Shown here piece by piece: positions 36,301-46,263 of a stretch of DNA of 53,615 bases. This stretch comes from Muribaculaceae bacterium (GTDB lineage Bacteria > Bacteroidota > Bacteroidia > Bacteroidales > Muribaculaceae). The stretch is taken from assembly GCA_017964485.1 (NCBI GenBank), contig JAGCRW010000061.1, positions 1 to 53,615 of the forward strand, given 5' to 3'. The stretch's first letter is position 1. Every line of letters begins with the position of its first letter. The translations under genes and the position numbers were made by a program. The notes under the pieces were generated by a model, which saw only the letters and a list, made by a program, of their open reading frames with translations, was not told the origin of the DNA and made no database searches.

Positions 36301-36767
36301 CCAATGGCTTGATTGATTTCTGGTATAATCTGTTCTGATTTGTTGAGCGTGATGTTCTCACCAATAATTTCCAGCGTCTTTTTATCTTTTTGAAGATTGC
36401 CTGTGCGTGCTCTTGCCACACTCCATGTGGCTTTGTAACGCTTTCTGTTGCCGCCTTCAAAAGTGAGCTCTACGCTTGCCTCTTTTGTGCCGCGGCGCAT
36501 AATCAGTCTTGGATCATTGATTTTTGTCTCAAGGGTATTTAGGACTGCGGTTTCCTTATCTTGTTTTTTTACTAATTGAGTGGCCTCCATGCGTGGAGTG
36601 TTGCCATATAGCGCCAAGCATATCGCATCGAGAATCGTTGACTTACCGGCACCTGTCTTGCCTGATATCAGAAACACCTTGGCCGAAGCAAGTGGTTCTT
36701 GCTCGAAGTCGATTGTTGCGTCTTTGATTGATGCGATGTTATGTATCTTAAGATTCAGCAGTTTCAT
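33360..36767 (-). CDS. sbcC: SbcC, ATPase subunit of the SbcCD nuclease
   Basis: A 1,135-residue SMC-like ATPase. The Walker A region is SGKTGAGKSTILDA near residue 34. Long coiled coils run to a zinc hook with CPVC at about residue 549 and back. The C-terminal half has the ABC signature SGGESFLVSLALALALS and Walker B MLFIDEGFGTL. With SbcD it opens hairpins and trims blocked DNA ends. Length and hook position are typical of Bacteroidetes SbcC/Rad50. A second CxxC (CKKCG) sits about 100 residues after the hook. It follows sbcD by 7 bp. Confidence 0.95.
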   Translation of the reverse strand: MKLLNLKIHNIASIKDATIDFEQEPLASAKVFLISGKTGAGKSTILDAICLALYGNTPRMEATQLVKKQDKETAVLNTLETKINDPRLIMRRGTKEASVELTFEGGNRKRYKATWSVARARTGNLQKDKKTLEIIGENITLNKSEQIIPEINQAIGLDFTQFCRTTMLAQGEFTKFLNSKEEDKSSILEKITGVDTYTKLGLKIFEIYSQKKRDWEALNQRLADIKVLTDEEIEQMKAKKEQLDAEYGIKNQLQGEIGRKLQWLSSDKLLKEELEKLNSALTEAKRQLESEELKKKQSLVNEWNATIEPRNWLSSKNKASNEINKLRSSLDDLLPEFKRTKAGLLWLEKDIEEKKEQLRITQQFLEEHDSKKDVYSNEQTISAHLTAIAECHESINKERKAIDEANRLLNEELNKKLEDANTEVAAKKEKVDECKKLLDKFEQELAEMKLPELRASKDELGKINTNIVTALLMIESLKKANDGVTTAEDAISSIKTTIGELEEKLKQLEKEKNEIQLKRDAEKEMCDKLRESVDKWAKNMRSKLKLGEVCPVCQQKINNELPHEDELDNIFAQAEKELKKLEDLLEKKKDKYNATKADIVAQQKQLDEKNKELKKAKTLLGSESEKTLDACKKCGVNTIDDNTKQQLETLQNQTNEKIETVERQIAVGEAKERARNDQNRTVLEQQQEFTSLNNKLNDIKEKIGKCKAEIQSSERIIKTKEGELGNHQNDVEKFVKPSNWTTDWKTAPRQFAAELKKAADLFKQHVEKEQQQAIAIKTASSEYNNAVDSVNTIVKSMPKWRDISVNSRQEVKQLIKVANDLNTKIASLQAQIVKSQKDESEMATQLEDWFKNNPTLNVEALIALSQHSQHEIEEINQSLKKISDNVLQSQRSVDDCENRFKIHNEQRPEFAEDDTSDSLSDKNLEVESEVKRLGEEIGGIKEKLENDERQKQEKGLLIEECNKKKEIYDKWGKLNKYLGDNKGKRFRNIALSYILENLIHSANVFLKSLTNRYRLTVERGTFFILVEDAYEGYARRPASTISGGESFLVSLALALALSDIAQQLRVEMLFIDEGFGTLSGEPLHKSIETLHALYEKTGRQVGIISHIEELKEKIPVQIQVNQEGNTSSSTITVIG

Positions 36768-36774
36768 AATATTA

Positions 36775-37938
36775 TCATTTATTGTCGTCTTGGTTAATTG
36801 CCTCTAGTGCCTCATTAAACATGGCCTCCATGTCTTCATCAAATTCGACATGTAAATTAGTAATGTAGCGTCGCGCTATCTCAATTGGAGCAATCTCCTG
36901 CAATTCCTGTACGGTAAGTGCCTCGCCTTGTTTGCGCTCGCGCTCTGGACGCAGAGTGTTGATATGGCAAAACAGGCACTCTTTATTTGACGTTATGGCA
37001 TGAGCCTCTTCGTTGGCGCCAGCAGGCAGGAAGTCTTTGACCTCAACATTGAGTCTGATGTATGCAGGCTTGTCATTCGGGAAGTCTTTGAGCAACTGTT
37101 TCGCTTCTTCCCACGTGGTGGCGTCCTCAGGAGGCAACGACACGAGTGGACGTGGGTTGACAATGGATTTTTCTGTTACTCTAGGCGTTGCGCCACGGCT
37201 GTCAATCTCCACCAATGAGACGCTGTGGTCGTATTCTTCATCAAAGCTCACTGCCATAGGAGTGCCGCTGTATCGCATGCGGTGCTCTGTGTTGTGGATG
37301 AACTGCGCTTTATGGATGTGCCCAAGCGCCAAGTAATCATAGCCGTCACCAAAATAGTCATGTGCCACAGCATCCACACCTCCTATTGTTTTCTGACCAG
37401 TCATGTCATGACCAGTGAAGTTACATCCCTCAACTGTTGTGTGCGCCATCATCACTACTGGCAGGTCATCGGTGTTTCTCTCGCCAACTATTGCGAGCAG
37501 ATCCTGAAAGAAACCATCGGGGATATTACGCTCATAGGCATAAGGCACCGCAACCACCCAGCCCTTGCCGGGCACCTCAATAATGTGGTTGTCTGGGTTT
37601 TCCCTGCTGATATTACCAATGACATACACATTGAGTTCACGCCATAACGAGTGGTATGCCTCATGCCTTGTGCCACTGTCGTGATTGCCGGCGGTCATGA
37701 CGACGGTCATAGTAGGACATGCGTTGCACATCGCAACTATGGCGTCGCTAAACATTCTCTGCACCGTGGCGCTGGGCTGAGAGGTGTGGTAAACATCACC
37801 ACTGAGCACCATCGCGTCGGGTTTTTCGTTCTTAATAATTTCCTTAATTTGATTGAGCATCGACATTTGCTCCTTGGTGCGGTCATAGCCGTAGAGCGTG
37901 TGCCCAAGATGCCAATCGCTAGTGTGTAAAATCTTCAT
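36775..37938 (-). CDS. sbcD: SbcD, nuclease subunit of SbcCD
   Basis: A 387-residue Mre11-like metallophosphoesterase. Metal and catalytic motifs are in order: HTSDWHLGH at residues 5-13, LSGDVYHT, AGNHDSG, MMAHTT and LGHIHKAQ. The C-terminal capping domain ends in acidic helices. It is made just before sbcC from one transcript. No promoter box is seen in the 47-bp gap to the GH53 gene. Confidence 0.96.
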   Translation of the reverse strand: MKILHTSDWHLGHTLYGYDRTKEQMSMLNQIKEIIKNEKPDAMVLSGDVYHTSQPSATVQRMFSDAIVAMCNACPTMTVVMTAGNHDSGTRHEAYHSLWRELNVYVIGNISRENPDNHIIEVPGKGWVVAVPYAYERNIPDGFFQDLLAIVGERNTDDLPVVMMAHTTVEGCNFTGHDMTGQKTIGGVDAVAHDYFGDGYDYLALGHIHKAQFIHNTEHRMRYSGTPMAVSFDEEYDHSVSLVEIDSRGATPRVTEKSIVNPRPLVSLPPEDATTWEEAKQLLKDFPNDKPAYIRLNVEVKDFLPAGANEEAHAITSNKECLFCHINTLRPERERKQGEALTVQELQEIAPIEIARRYITNLHVEFDEDMEAMFNEALEAINQDDNK

Positions 37939-37967
37939 TCTTCTGTTGTCTATTATCAGTTGTTAGT

Positions 37968-38000
37968 CTTATTCCTTTGTACTTCTTATTCCTTTGTACT
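37968..38000. repeat. 17-bp direct tandem duplication at the end of the GH53 gene
   Basis: CTTATTCCTTTGTACT occurs at 37968-37983 and again at 37985-38000. The second copy contains the GH53 stop codon, so one unit forms the gene end and the other lies just after it. Confidence 0.7.
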
Positions 38001-38990
38001 CTTAAAAGCGTCCATAATAACCGTTGGACGGTGGTTATGGAAGGCACCAAGCGGATAATGTCCTTCGGCCTCGGGAGCCCAGTAAAAGACTCCTGGACAG
38101 TTACCGTCAGTGCGGTTGCGGGCAGCGTCTATTAATCTGGTCATAAATGCCTTGCCCTCCTCAGGGCGGCGTGCTTCATAGCCTGTCTCTACTATCATCA
38201 CCGGGCAACCATATTCCTTGCTTAATGTGTTGATGTTCTCAATCACGCGCTCTAAAGTCTCGTCTTCGCTCTTGGTAAGCCCTGCCTCCATATCCCAGTA
38301 GGGATATACGCTCACGCCTATCATGTCGAAATGCGCCTTATACTTCTTCAATCCGTTGAAAATGGTGTGATAGCGGTCGATATCGCAAGCCGCATCTAAG
38401 TGCACTATGCAGGTGGATTTGGGATAAACCTTCTTAGCGGCTTTATATCCCGCCTCGGTGAGACCAGCATACTGCTTCATGTTCTCGGGAGTGTGCGCCA
38501 TAGGCCACAGGAAACCATTAGTGGTCTCGTTGCCTATCTGAATCCATTTCACGTCAACGCCGTTTTCCTTGAGCAATTGCAATGTCTCGGCGGTGTGCTT
38601 GGCCAACGCGCGTTTCATCTGCTTGTAACTATAGTTCTTCCACTGGGCTGGAATATTCTGCTTGCCGGGATCGGCCCACCAGTCACTATAGTGGAAGTCA
38701 ATCATTATCGCCATACCCTGCGCCTGAGCGCGCAGCGCCATGGCCAAAACGTCGTGCATATCGCACTCGCCCCCACGAGGATTGACCCACACTCGGAACC
38801 TCGCCGCATTCAACCCCAACTCCCGCATCAGCGTGATGTTGTCGCGCTCCTCACCTGCGTTGTTGTAGAGTTTCACTCCAAAACGCTCCAATGCACTGGT
38901 GCCACTTATGTCGGCACCCAACCAAAACTCCTGCGCCATCATGCCAAAAACCATGACGCATGCAATAATAGATAATGTAATTCTTTTCAT
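37986..38990 (-). CDS. exported GH53 endo-beta-1,4-galactanase
   Basis: A 334-residue glycoside hydrolase family 53 enzyme, which cuts beta-1,4-galactan side chains of pectin. A signal peptide ends M-M-A-Q at residue 20. Catalytic acid/base E155 is in QIGNETTNG and nucleophile E268 in MIVETGYEA; the -1 subsite region has ARFRVWVNP and IDFHYSDWW. Length matches single-domain GH53. No SusC/SusD, regulator or further glycosidase gene is next to it, so it is outside a classical polysaccharide-utilization locus here. It ends in S-T-K-E. Confidence 0.93.
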   Translation of the reverse strand: MKRITLSIIACVMVFGMMAQEFWLGADISGTSALERFGVKLYNNAGEERDNITLMRELGLNAARFRVWVNPRGGECDMHDVLAMALRAQAQGMAIMIDFHYSDWWADPGKQNIPAQWKNYSYKQMKRALAKHTAETLQLLKENGVDVKWIQIGNETTNGFLWPMAHTPENMKQYAGLTEAGYKAAKKVYPKSTCIVHLDAACDIDRYHTIFNGLKKYKAHFDMIGVSVYPYWDMEAGLTKSEDETLERVIENINTLSKEYGCPVMIVETGYEARRPEEGKAFMTRLIDAARNRTDGNCPGVFYWAPEAEGHYPLGAFHNHRPTVIMDAFKSTKE

Positions 38991-39007
38991 GATATAAATC
39001 TTTCCTA

Positions 39008-39015
39008 CAAAGATA
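39008..39015 (-). promoter_or_regulatory. -7 promoter box of the GH53 gene
   Basis: The minus strand reads TATCTTTG, 17 bp before the start codon at 38990. No well-spaced TTTG box is seen upstream. Confidence 0.55.
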
Positions 39016-39114
39016 ACACTTTTTTTCGAAAAATCCTAACAAAAAATGAGAAAAAATTGGTTGTTTTTGCAAGAAAGACCAACAATGAAAAGCATAAAAC
39101 TCCTTTAGGAGAAT

Positions 39115-39939
39115 CTACAATGCGAGTCTCAGTCCAATGAAAGGCAAACCACTACCATCGTTAGCATCCATATACCTTATCTCACATTCCTGTGGCTCAC
39201 TATTCCAATTTCCATTGTAGAATGTGGCTTTAGGCACAGCACGACCTGGGCCTATCTTAGCCGATGTGGAACGTGTGCCGTCGTCATACTCGTCGCACCA
39301 TTCACTCACATTGCCACTCATGTCGTAGATGCCAAGCTCATTGGCGGCCTTAGTGGCCACCTTGTGAGGTTTATTGGCACTGTTAGCTCCATACCACGCT
39401 ACCTTATTGATATCGTTGCCGCCAGAATATTTATATCCGTGGCTCTTGTTCCCACCACGTGCTGCGAACTGCCACTCGGCGGCGGAGGGAAATCGAAACT
39501 CCTTTCCTGTGAGTTTTTTCAATTGGTAGATAAAAACTATGCAGTCTTCATATCTCACATTGGCGACAGGGCATTTATCGTTCTTAAACTCGCTGGGGTC
39601 TAAAATAAAATCCCCCATCACAGCTTTCCACAAAGCTTGGGTGACTTCGGTCTGGCCGATGTAATAAGTATCCAATGTCACGCTTTGTTCCTCATATTCA
39701 TCATAACCCACACGGTTGGTCATAGTAAAGGTTCCACCCTCCACAGGCACCATTTCAAACTTCACACCATTGACGATGAAGGTGAGGTTATTGCTTTTGG
39801 ATGTCTTTTTCCCTTTTTTAGTAGTTTTGGTGGTTGAGGTTTTAGTCTTTCCCTTCTTGGTCTTGGCATCGGCAACAGCCGTTGAGCCAACCAAGAATAT
39901 TGCCAGTAATGCTACAATCCATAAATTTCCTCTTTTCAT
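39115..39939 (-). CDS. exported FGE-sulfatase-fold protein (non-catalytic type)
   Basis: A 274-residue protein. A signal peptide ends near V-A-D-A-K, then a Lys/Thr-rich linker (residues 25-50). The FGE-sulfatase fold follows with F-E-M-V-P-V-E-G-G-T-F, YYIGQTEVTQALW, FRFPSAAEWQFAARGG, MSGNVSEWCDEY and a final GLRLAL. The reactive cysteine pair of true formylglycine-generating enzymes is not visible, so it belongs with the structural GldK/SUMF1-like proteins of Bacteroidetes (inference). The neighbouring GH53 gene has a separate -7 box. Confidence 0.88.
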   Translation of the reverse strand: MKRGNLWIVALLAIFLVGSTAVADAKTKKGKTKTSTTKTTKKGKKTSKSNNLTFIVNGVKFEMVPVEGGTFTMTNRVGYDEYEEQSVTLDTYYIGQTEVTQALWKAVMGDFILDPSEFKNDKCPVANVRYEDCIVFIYQLKKLTGKEFRFPSAAEWQFAARGGNKSHGYKYSGGNDINKVAWYGANSANKPHKVATKAANELGIYDMSGNVSEWCDEYDDGTRSTSAKIGPGRAVPKATFYNGNWNSEPQECEIRYMDANDGSGLPFIGLRLAL

Positions 39940-39974
39940 TTTCTTAATATTTTAAGGGTTTATGATTTTTTCTG

Positions 39975-39982
39975 CAAATATA
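39975..39982 (-). promoter_or_regulatory. -7 promoter box of the FGE-fold gene
   Basis: The minus strand reads TATATTTG, 35 bp before the start at 39939. The TTTG box is not evident. Confidence 0.5.
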
Positions 39983-40034
39983 TAAAAAAACTCAATAATA
40001 GCCCAGATAATGCCGATAGAACGAAAAAAAATAG

Positions 40035-40042
40035 TATTTTTG
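40035..40042 (+). promoter_or_regulatory. -7 promoter box of ligA
   Basis: TATTTTTG lies 37 bp before the ATG at 40080. A good upstream TTTG box is not found. Confidence 0.5.
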
Positions 40043-40070
40043 CATTTGATAGAACACCTCAATGAAATAA

Positions 40071-42167
<2,097 letters not shown>

Positions 42168-42195
42168 TCTTACATCTTTCAGGTATTTGCGAAAA

Positions 42196-42227
42196 AACTG
42201 ATAACTGATAACTGATAACTGACAACT
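42196..42227. repeat. 7-bp-period tandem array (AACTGAT units)
   Basis: AACTGAT three times, then AACTGAC and a partial unit, in the gap between ligA and the DUF4199 gene. It stops 6 bp before a TACCTTTG -7 box. Confidence 0.85.
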
Positions 42228-42233
42228 TTTTAC

Positions 42234-42241
42234 TACCTTTG
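42234..42241 (+). promoter_or_regulatory. -7 promoter box of the DUF4199 gene
   Basis: TACCTTTG lies 25 bp before the ATG at 42267. The heptad array occupies the place of the upstream box. Confidence 0.5.
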
Positions 42242-42266
42242 CAGTTTGGAATAATTTCAGCGCATA

Positions 42267-42794
42267 ATGTATCGCTTCGACTTTAAAAAGAACATATACT
42301 CACTGAGTGCCGAATTGGGAATCCCATTTGGGTTTCTGCTCTCGGCATTGGCTTTGTCGCTTGTATTCTACGACAAGGTGCCACTACTCAGTTTGCTTTC
42401 TATTTTCTTGTTGCTCTTGGCTCCTGTGGTGCTGTGCATTTTTCAACGCAAGCGGTTCGTTGCTCTTAATGGCTTTGCTCTGTATAGCGAGCTATGGATA
42501 TTAGCGATTTTCACCACTCTTGGCGGAGCGCTTATCATGGTGCTTGTCTCGTACCTGACAATTCATTTCTTCAGGCCAGACTTCCTTTATGAGCAGATGC
42601 GTCTTTTTTTAGACCACTCGCCAACACTTGACAAAGAGACCGCACAAACATTTGAAAAAATGATTTCACATCGCGCCTTGCCCACAGCACTCGAGTTCAG
42701 CATGATGCTGTTCTGGCTCTTTGCCTGCTTAGGTTCATTGGGTGGCGCCATCACGGCATTTATCGCTGAGAAAATCCCGTATAAACAAAAATAA
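42267..42794 (+). CDS. DUF4199 membrane protein
   Basis: A 175-residue integral membrane protein with four predicted helices: residues 15-35, 37-57, 66-95 and 138-165. The arrangement, and the P-D-F-L-Y-E-Q loop followed by a long soluble hairpin before the last helix, fits the Bacteroidetes DUF4199 family. Its function is not known; it very often precedes a glycosyltransferase-2 gene, as here (30 bp downstream). Confidence 0.82.
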   Translation: MYRFDFKKNIYSLSAELGIPFGFLLSALALSLVFYDKVPLLSLLSIFLLLLAPVVLCIFQRKRFVALNGFALYSELWILAIFTTLGGALIMVLVSYLTIHFFRPDFLYEQMRLFLDHSPTLDKETAQTFEKMISHRALPTALEFSMMLFWLFACLGSLGGAITAFIAEKIPYKQK

Positions 42795-42824
42795 GATAAC
42801 AATTTAGAACAACACACATATATT

Positions 42825-43778
42825 ATGGACATTTCGGTTGTAGTACCCCTTTTCAACGAAGCAGAGTCGCTGCCCGAGTTGGCAGAGTGGATAGAGCGCG
42901 TGATGAATGAGCACAATTTCACCTACGAGGTGCTCATGATTGACGACGGCAGCACCGACAACTCATGGCAGGTGATAAAAGAGCTCAGCGAGAAGAATCC
43001 CTGCGTCAAGGGAGTGCAGTTCAGAAGGAACTACGGCAAGTCGCCAGCGCTGCACACTGGTTTTGAAAGAGCAAAAGGAGATGTTGTCATCACAATGGAC
43101 GCTGACCTGCAAGACTCACCCGACGAGATACCAGAGCTCTACCGCATGATCACCGAGGAGAAGTACGACCTGGTGAGCGGATGGAAGCAGAAACGCTATG
43201 ACCCATTGTCGAAGACCTTGCCCACCAAGCTCTTTAACGCCACTGCTCGCAAAGTGAGCCATATCAAGAACCTGCACGACTTCAACTGCGGCCTCAAGGC
43301 CTACCGAAGCGACGTGGTAAAGCACATTGAGGTATATGGCGACATGCACCGTTACATCCCTTATCTTGCAAAGAACGCTGGCTACGACAAGATTGGTGAG
43401 AAGGTAGTAAAGCATCAGGCACGCAAATATGGCAAGTCAAAATTTGGTCTCGACCGCTTCGTCAACGGATACCTCGACCTGATGACTCTGTGGTTCCAGT
43501 CGAAGTTTGGTGTAAAACCCATGCACTTCTTTGGACTGCTTGGCAGCCTTATGTTCTTTATCGGACTTATTGCCGTCATCGCTGTGGGAGCCATCAAGCT
43601 TTACAACATGCATGCTGGCAACCATTACATCCTTGTGACCGACTCGCCCTACTTCTACCTCGCCCTCACCTGCATGATACTTGGCACGCAACTGTTTCTC
43701 ACGGGTTTTTTGGGCGAACTGATAGCGCGCAACTCCCAAAACCGCAACCACTACGAGATTGAGGAGGAAATTAAATAA
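42825..43778 (+). CDS. GtrB/DPM-type family 2 glycosyltransferase
   Basis: A 317-residue membrane-linked GT2 enzyme that probably transfers a sugar to a polyprenyl phosphate. Nucleotide-sugar motifs: V-V-P-L-F-N-E near the start, DDGSTDNSW, QFRRNYGKSPAL, DADLQDSPDEI. Two C-terminal membrane helices (about residues 232-258 and 275-300) are typical of GtrB/ArnC relatives. It sits between DUF4199 and the DUF6452 lipoprotein, 10 bp before the latter. Confidence 0.92.
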   Translation: MDISVVVPLFNEAESLPELAEWIERVMNEHNFTYEVLMIDDGSTDNSWQVIKELSEKNPCVKGVQFRRNYGKSPALHTGFERAKGDVVITMDADLQDSPDEIPELYRMITEEKYDLVSGWKQKRYDPLSKTLPTKLFNATARKVSHIKNLHDFNCGLKAYRSDVVKHIEVYGDMHRYIPYLAKNAGYDKIGEKVVKHQARKYGKSKFGLDRFVNGYLDLMTLWFQSKFGVKPMHFFGLLGSLMFFIGLIAVIAVGAIKLYNMHAGNHYILVTDSPYFYLALTCMILGTQLFLTGFLGELIARNSQNRNHYEIEEEIK

Positions 43779-43788
43779 GATTAAATAG

Positions 43789-44262
43789 ATGAGACGCATT
43801 CTGCAACATATCACCCTAGCGATTCTCTTGACAGCAAGTCTAGCCATCATCTCGTCGTGCAATGACAACTGCATTGGCAACAGCACAGGCATCCCTTTGG
43901 CTGGTTTCTACAATGGTGACAAACAAGTCACAATCAACAACCTCACCGTTTATGGCATTGGAGCCCCTAACGACAGCGTCATCATCGACAAAACAAGTGC
44001 CAAGAGCGTGTATCTGCCTTTGAGACTCACGACCAGCAACTGCAAGTACGTCTTCAACTACAACACCGACGGCGTGCCTAACGACACCTTGTCGCTCGGC
44101 TATGACGCAATACCCTATTTTGAGTCGCATGAATGCGGGGCGATGTATAACTTCAGAATCACATCAATGGAGCACACCTATCATGCTATTGACTCAGTGA
44201 GAATTCCCGAGCCCATGATCACCAACGCTGATGTCGTCTCCATTAAAATCTATGTGCGATGA
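43789..44262 (+). CDS. DUF6452-like lipoprotein
   Basis: A 157-residue protein with a lipoprotein signal, C24 after A-I-I-S-S. The mature part begins N-D-N-C-I-G-N and has beta-strand patterns with V-N-N-L-T-V-Y-G. It matches the DUF6452 proteins found next to a DUF6048 gene in Bacteroidales (family recollection). Probably anchored in the outer membrane. It overlaps the DUF6048 gene by 4 bp. Confidence 0.82.
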   Translation: MRRILQHITLAILLTASLAIISSCNDNCIGNSTGIPLAGFYNGDKQVTINNLTVYGIGAPNDSVIIDKTSAKSVYLPLRLTTSNCKYVFNYNTDGVPNDTLSLGYDAIPYFESHECGAMYNFRITSMEHTYHAIDSVRIPEPMITNADVVSIKIYVR

Positions 44263-45125
44263 GAAGGTTCCTCTATCATATAATATGTATCGCTTTTTTG
44301 ATGACTGCTGTCAATGGCTACTCACAAGACCAGGAACAACAGCAGCGCAAGGTGACGCCAGTAAAGCCTTCGACCAATAAAGTGCTCACGCCCCCTAAAG
44401 GCACCAAAGAGGAGATAATACAGCAATACCTCACTGGCGACACGGCACAGGCAAAGGCGCAAGAGCGCAAAGACTCGTTGGCGAAGATTTATCCGCACTA
44501 TCCAAAACTCACCGAACTCTCGCTGGGATTGAACTTCGGCGATGCTCTTCTCATGGCTTTCGGGCAGAAATATTCATCGTTCGACCTCAGTGCCACACTA
44601 AATATGTGGAATCGCTTCCAACCAGTGCTTATAGTGGGATTGGGACGCGCCAAAGACACCCCCGACGACATGAACTACACCTATACGGGAAAACTCTCAC
44701 CCTATTTCAAGATAGGCGCAAACTACAACTTCTTATTCAAAAATGAGCCTAAATATCAGCTCTATGCCGGTGTGAGACTAGGCTTCAGCACATTTAAATA
44801 TGACATCACCGACGTGACCATCAACAATCCTTATTGGGGAGAATATGACCAAAGTTACCAACTCAAAGGCATCAGTTCCAACGCCTTGTGGGGCGAGTTC
44901 TTGCTTGGGCTCAAAGTGCACATCTTCAGCAACTGGTCACTAGGCTGGGAAGCCAAGTTCCATGGCATTTTCAACAGTAAGAAAAACGAAAGCGGCAACC
45001 CGTGGTACATCCCCGGCTACGGCACCAAAAACGGCAAGTGGGCCTTCGGCCTCTCGCTATATTACACCATCCCCCTAAACAAAGCCCACTGGCCAGTGAA
45101 AGAGGAGAAAAAAGGAAGTAAGTGA
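44259..45125 (+). CDS. DUF6048 outer-membrane-type protein
   Basis: A 288-residue protein with a signal peptide ending G-Y-S-Q and a Gln/Lys-rich lead to about residue 45. From residue 75 on, strands alternate with aromatic girdle residues (YKIGANYNFLF, LYAGVRLGFS), ending with a short lysine-rich tail. This is the DUF6048 beta-barrel pattern. Partner of the DUF6452 protein through the ATGA overlap. Function unknown. Confidence 0.82.
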   Translation: MRRFLYHIICIAFLMTAVNGYSQDQEQQQRKVTPVKPSTNKVLTPPKGTKEEIIQQYLTGDTAQAKAQERKDSLAKIYPHYPKLTELSLGLNFGDALLMAFGQKYSSFDLSATLNMWNRFQPVLIVGLGRAKDTPDDMNYTYTGKLSPYFKIGANYNFLFKNEPKYQLYAGVRLGFSTFKYDITDVTINNPYWGEYDQSYQLKGISSNALWGEFLLGLKVHIFSNWSLGWEAKFHGIFNSKKNESGNPWYIPGYGTKNGKWAFGLSLYYTIPLNKAHWPVKEEKKGSK

Positions 45126-45161
45126 TAAGTGTTAAGTTTTAAGTGTTAAATGATAAGTCTT
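45120..45161. repeat. 7-bp-period tandem array (AAGTGTT units)
   Basis: Six heptads: AAGTGAT, AAGTGTT, AAGTTTT, AAGTGTT, AAATGAT, AAGTCTT. The first unit holds the DUF6048 stop codon. The 17-bp core is repeated in reverse at 26741-26757. Confidence 0.8.
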
Positions 45162-45164
45162 CTA

Positions 45165-46115
45165 TTATAATTCTGTCACTCCTGCTAATGCTTGCTCATA
45201 TTCCAGGATGAGTCGTTGCATCACTATTTCCACGGGCTCGATATCGTTGCCTTTGAGCAGAGAGGCCACTTGACCTATCTCTAGTTCGCCATGCTCGACG
45301 TCACCGTCGAAAATACCAACCTTAGTCTTTCCTATACCTATGATTTCAAGCAACTCCTCGGGGGTAGCTCCACGATTCTCAGCCTCTTCGATGGCATCGT
45401 AAAAACCACCTTTCACCAAGCGCGTTGGCGAGAGTTTGCGCAGCAATAATTTGGTATCGCCCTCATCCAGGTCTAGGCAACGACGCTTGAATGCCTCATG
45501 CGCGCCACTCTCCTGAGTAAGCGCAAACAAGGTGCCTATCTGCACTCCCTCAGCACCAAGCACCATTGCCGCGAGCATCGCCTCGCCACTGGCAATACCG
45601 CCTGCCGCTATCAACGGTAGTGATGTGGCTTTGCGGGCAGCGGGAATCAGGCACATCGTGGTAGTCTCTTCCTTACCGTTGTGTCCACCAGCCTCAAAAC
45701 CCTCGGCCACAACAGCATCCACGCCAGCCTCCTCGCATTTGCGGGCAAAGGCCGATGATGACACCACATGAGCGACCTTTATCCCATGCTCATGCAGCCA
45801 GCCAGTCCATTTCTTAGGGCTACCAGCACTGGTGAAAACCACTGGCACGTTCTCCTCAGCAATCACCTGCATCAACTCGGCGGAGTTCGGCTTCATCAGC
45901 GGCACATTCACACCAAAGGGTTTGTCCTCCACTGCCTCCCTGCACTGCTGAATGTGCTCACGCAGCACCTCGGCAGTCATTGAGCCTGAGCCAATAAGTC
46001 CTAAACCTCCAGCGTTGCTCACTGCCGACGCCAATTTCCAACCACTGCACCACACCATGCCTCCAGCAATGATAGGGTATTCGATTCCAAAGAGTTTGGT
46101 TATTCTGCTTTTCAT
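45165..46115 (-). CDS. FMN-dependent nitronate monooxygenase/FabK-like enzyme
   Basis: A 316-residue TIM-barrel flavoprotein of the nitronate monooxygenase/enoyl-ACP reductase II family. Motifs are GGMVWCSG at the start, AGGLGLIGSG, PFGVNVPL, the catalytic histidine in EAGGHNG, and FMN-phosphate-binding IAAGGIASGEA with GAEGVQIGT. Which of the two reactions it performs cannot be settled from sequence; FabK would replace FabI in fatty-acid synthesis. Its end faces the DUF6048 gene. Confidence 0.88.
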   Translation of the reverse strand: MKSRITKLFGIEYPIIAGGMVWCSGWKLASAVSNAGGLGLIGSGSMTAEVLREHIQQCREAVEDKPFGVNVPLMKPNSAELMQVIAEENVPVVFTSAGSPKKWTGWLHEHGIKVAHVVSSSAFARKCEEAGVDAVVAEGFEAGGHNGKEETTTMCLIPAARKATSLPLIAAGGIASGEAMLAAMVLGAEGVQIGTLFALTQESGAHEAFKRRCLDLDEGDTKLLLRKLSPTRLVKGGFYDAIEEAENRGATPEELLEIIGIGKTKVGIFDGDVEHGELEIGQVASLLKGNDIEPVEIVMQRLILEYEQALAGVTEL

Positions 46116-46137
46116 AATTATTTGCTTTTTGAGACTT

Positions 46138-46145
46138 CAAAGATA
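46138..46145 (-). promoter_or_regulatory. -7 promoter box of the FabK-like gene
   Basis: The minus strand reads TATCTTTG, 22 bp before the start codon at 46115. No clear upstream box. Confidence 0.55.
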
Positions 46146-46205
46146 CATATTTTTTTGAAATATTCAGTTCATTGAAAGCATTTTATTGTTATTGTCTCTA
46201 TATTT

Positions 46206-46237
46206 TTTGCTGATATTGAAGAATAATGCTATTTTTG
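46206..46237 (+). promoter_or_regulatory. promoter of the acyltransferase gene
   Basis: TTTG (46206-46209), a 20-bp spacer and TATTTTTG (46230-46237). It lies 26 bp before the ATG at 46264, which rules out the longer frame starting at 46186. Confidence 0.8.
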
Positions 46238-46263
46238 CGTACGTTTTTATAAAAACATATAAG

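Noticed and set aside
33360..37938. SbcCD plus neighbours as an anti-phage system
   Set aside because: Both proteins are standard housekeeping SbcC/SbcD in normal order, with no defence-type partner gene.
46186..46263. Longer N-terminus for the acyltransferase
   Set aside because: A complete promoter (46206-46237) lies downstream of that ATG, and the family signature starts right after 46264.
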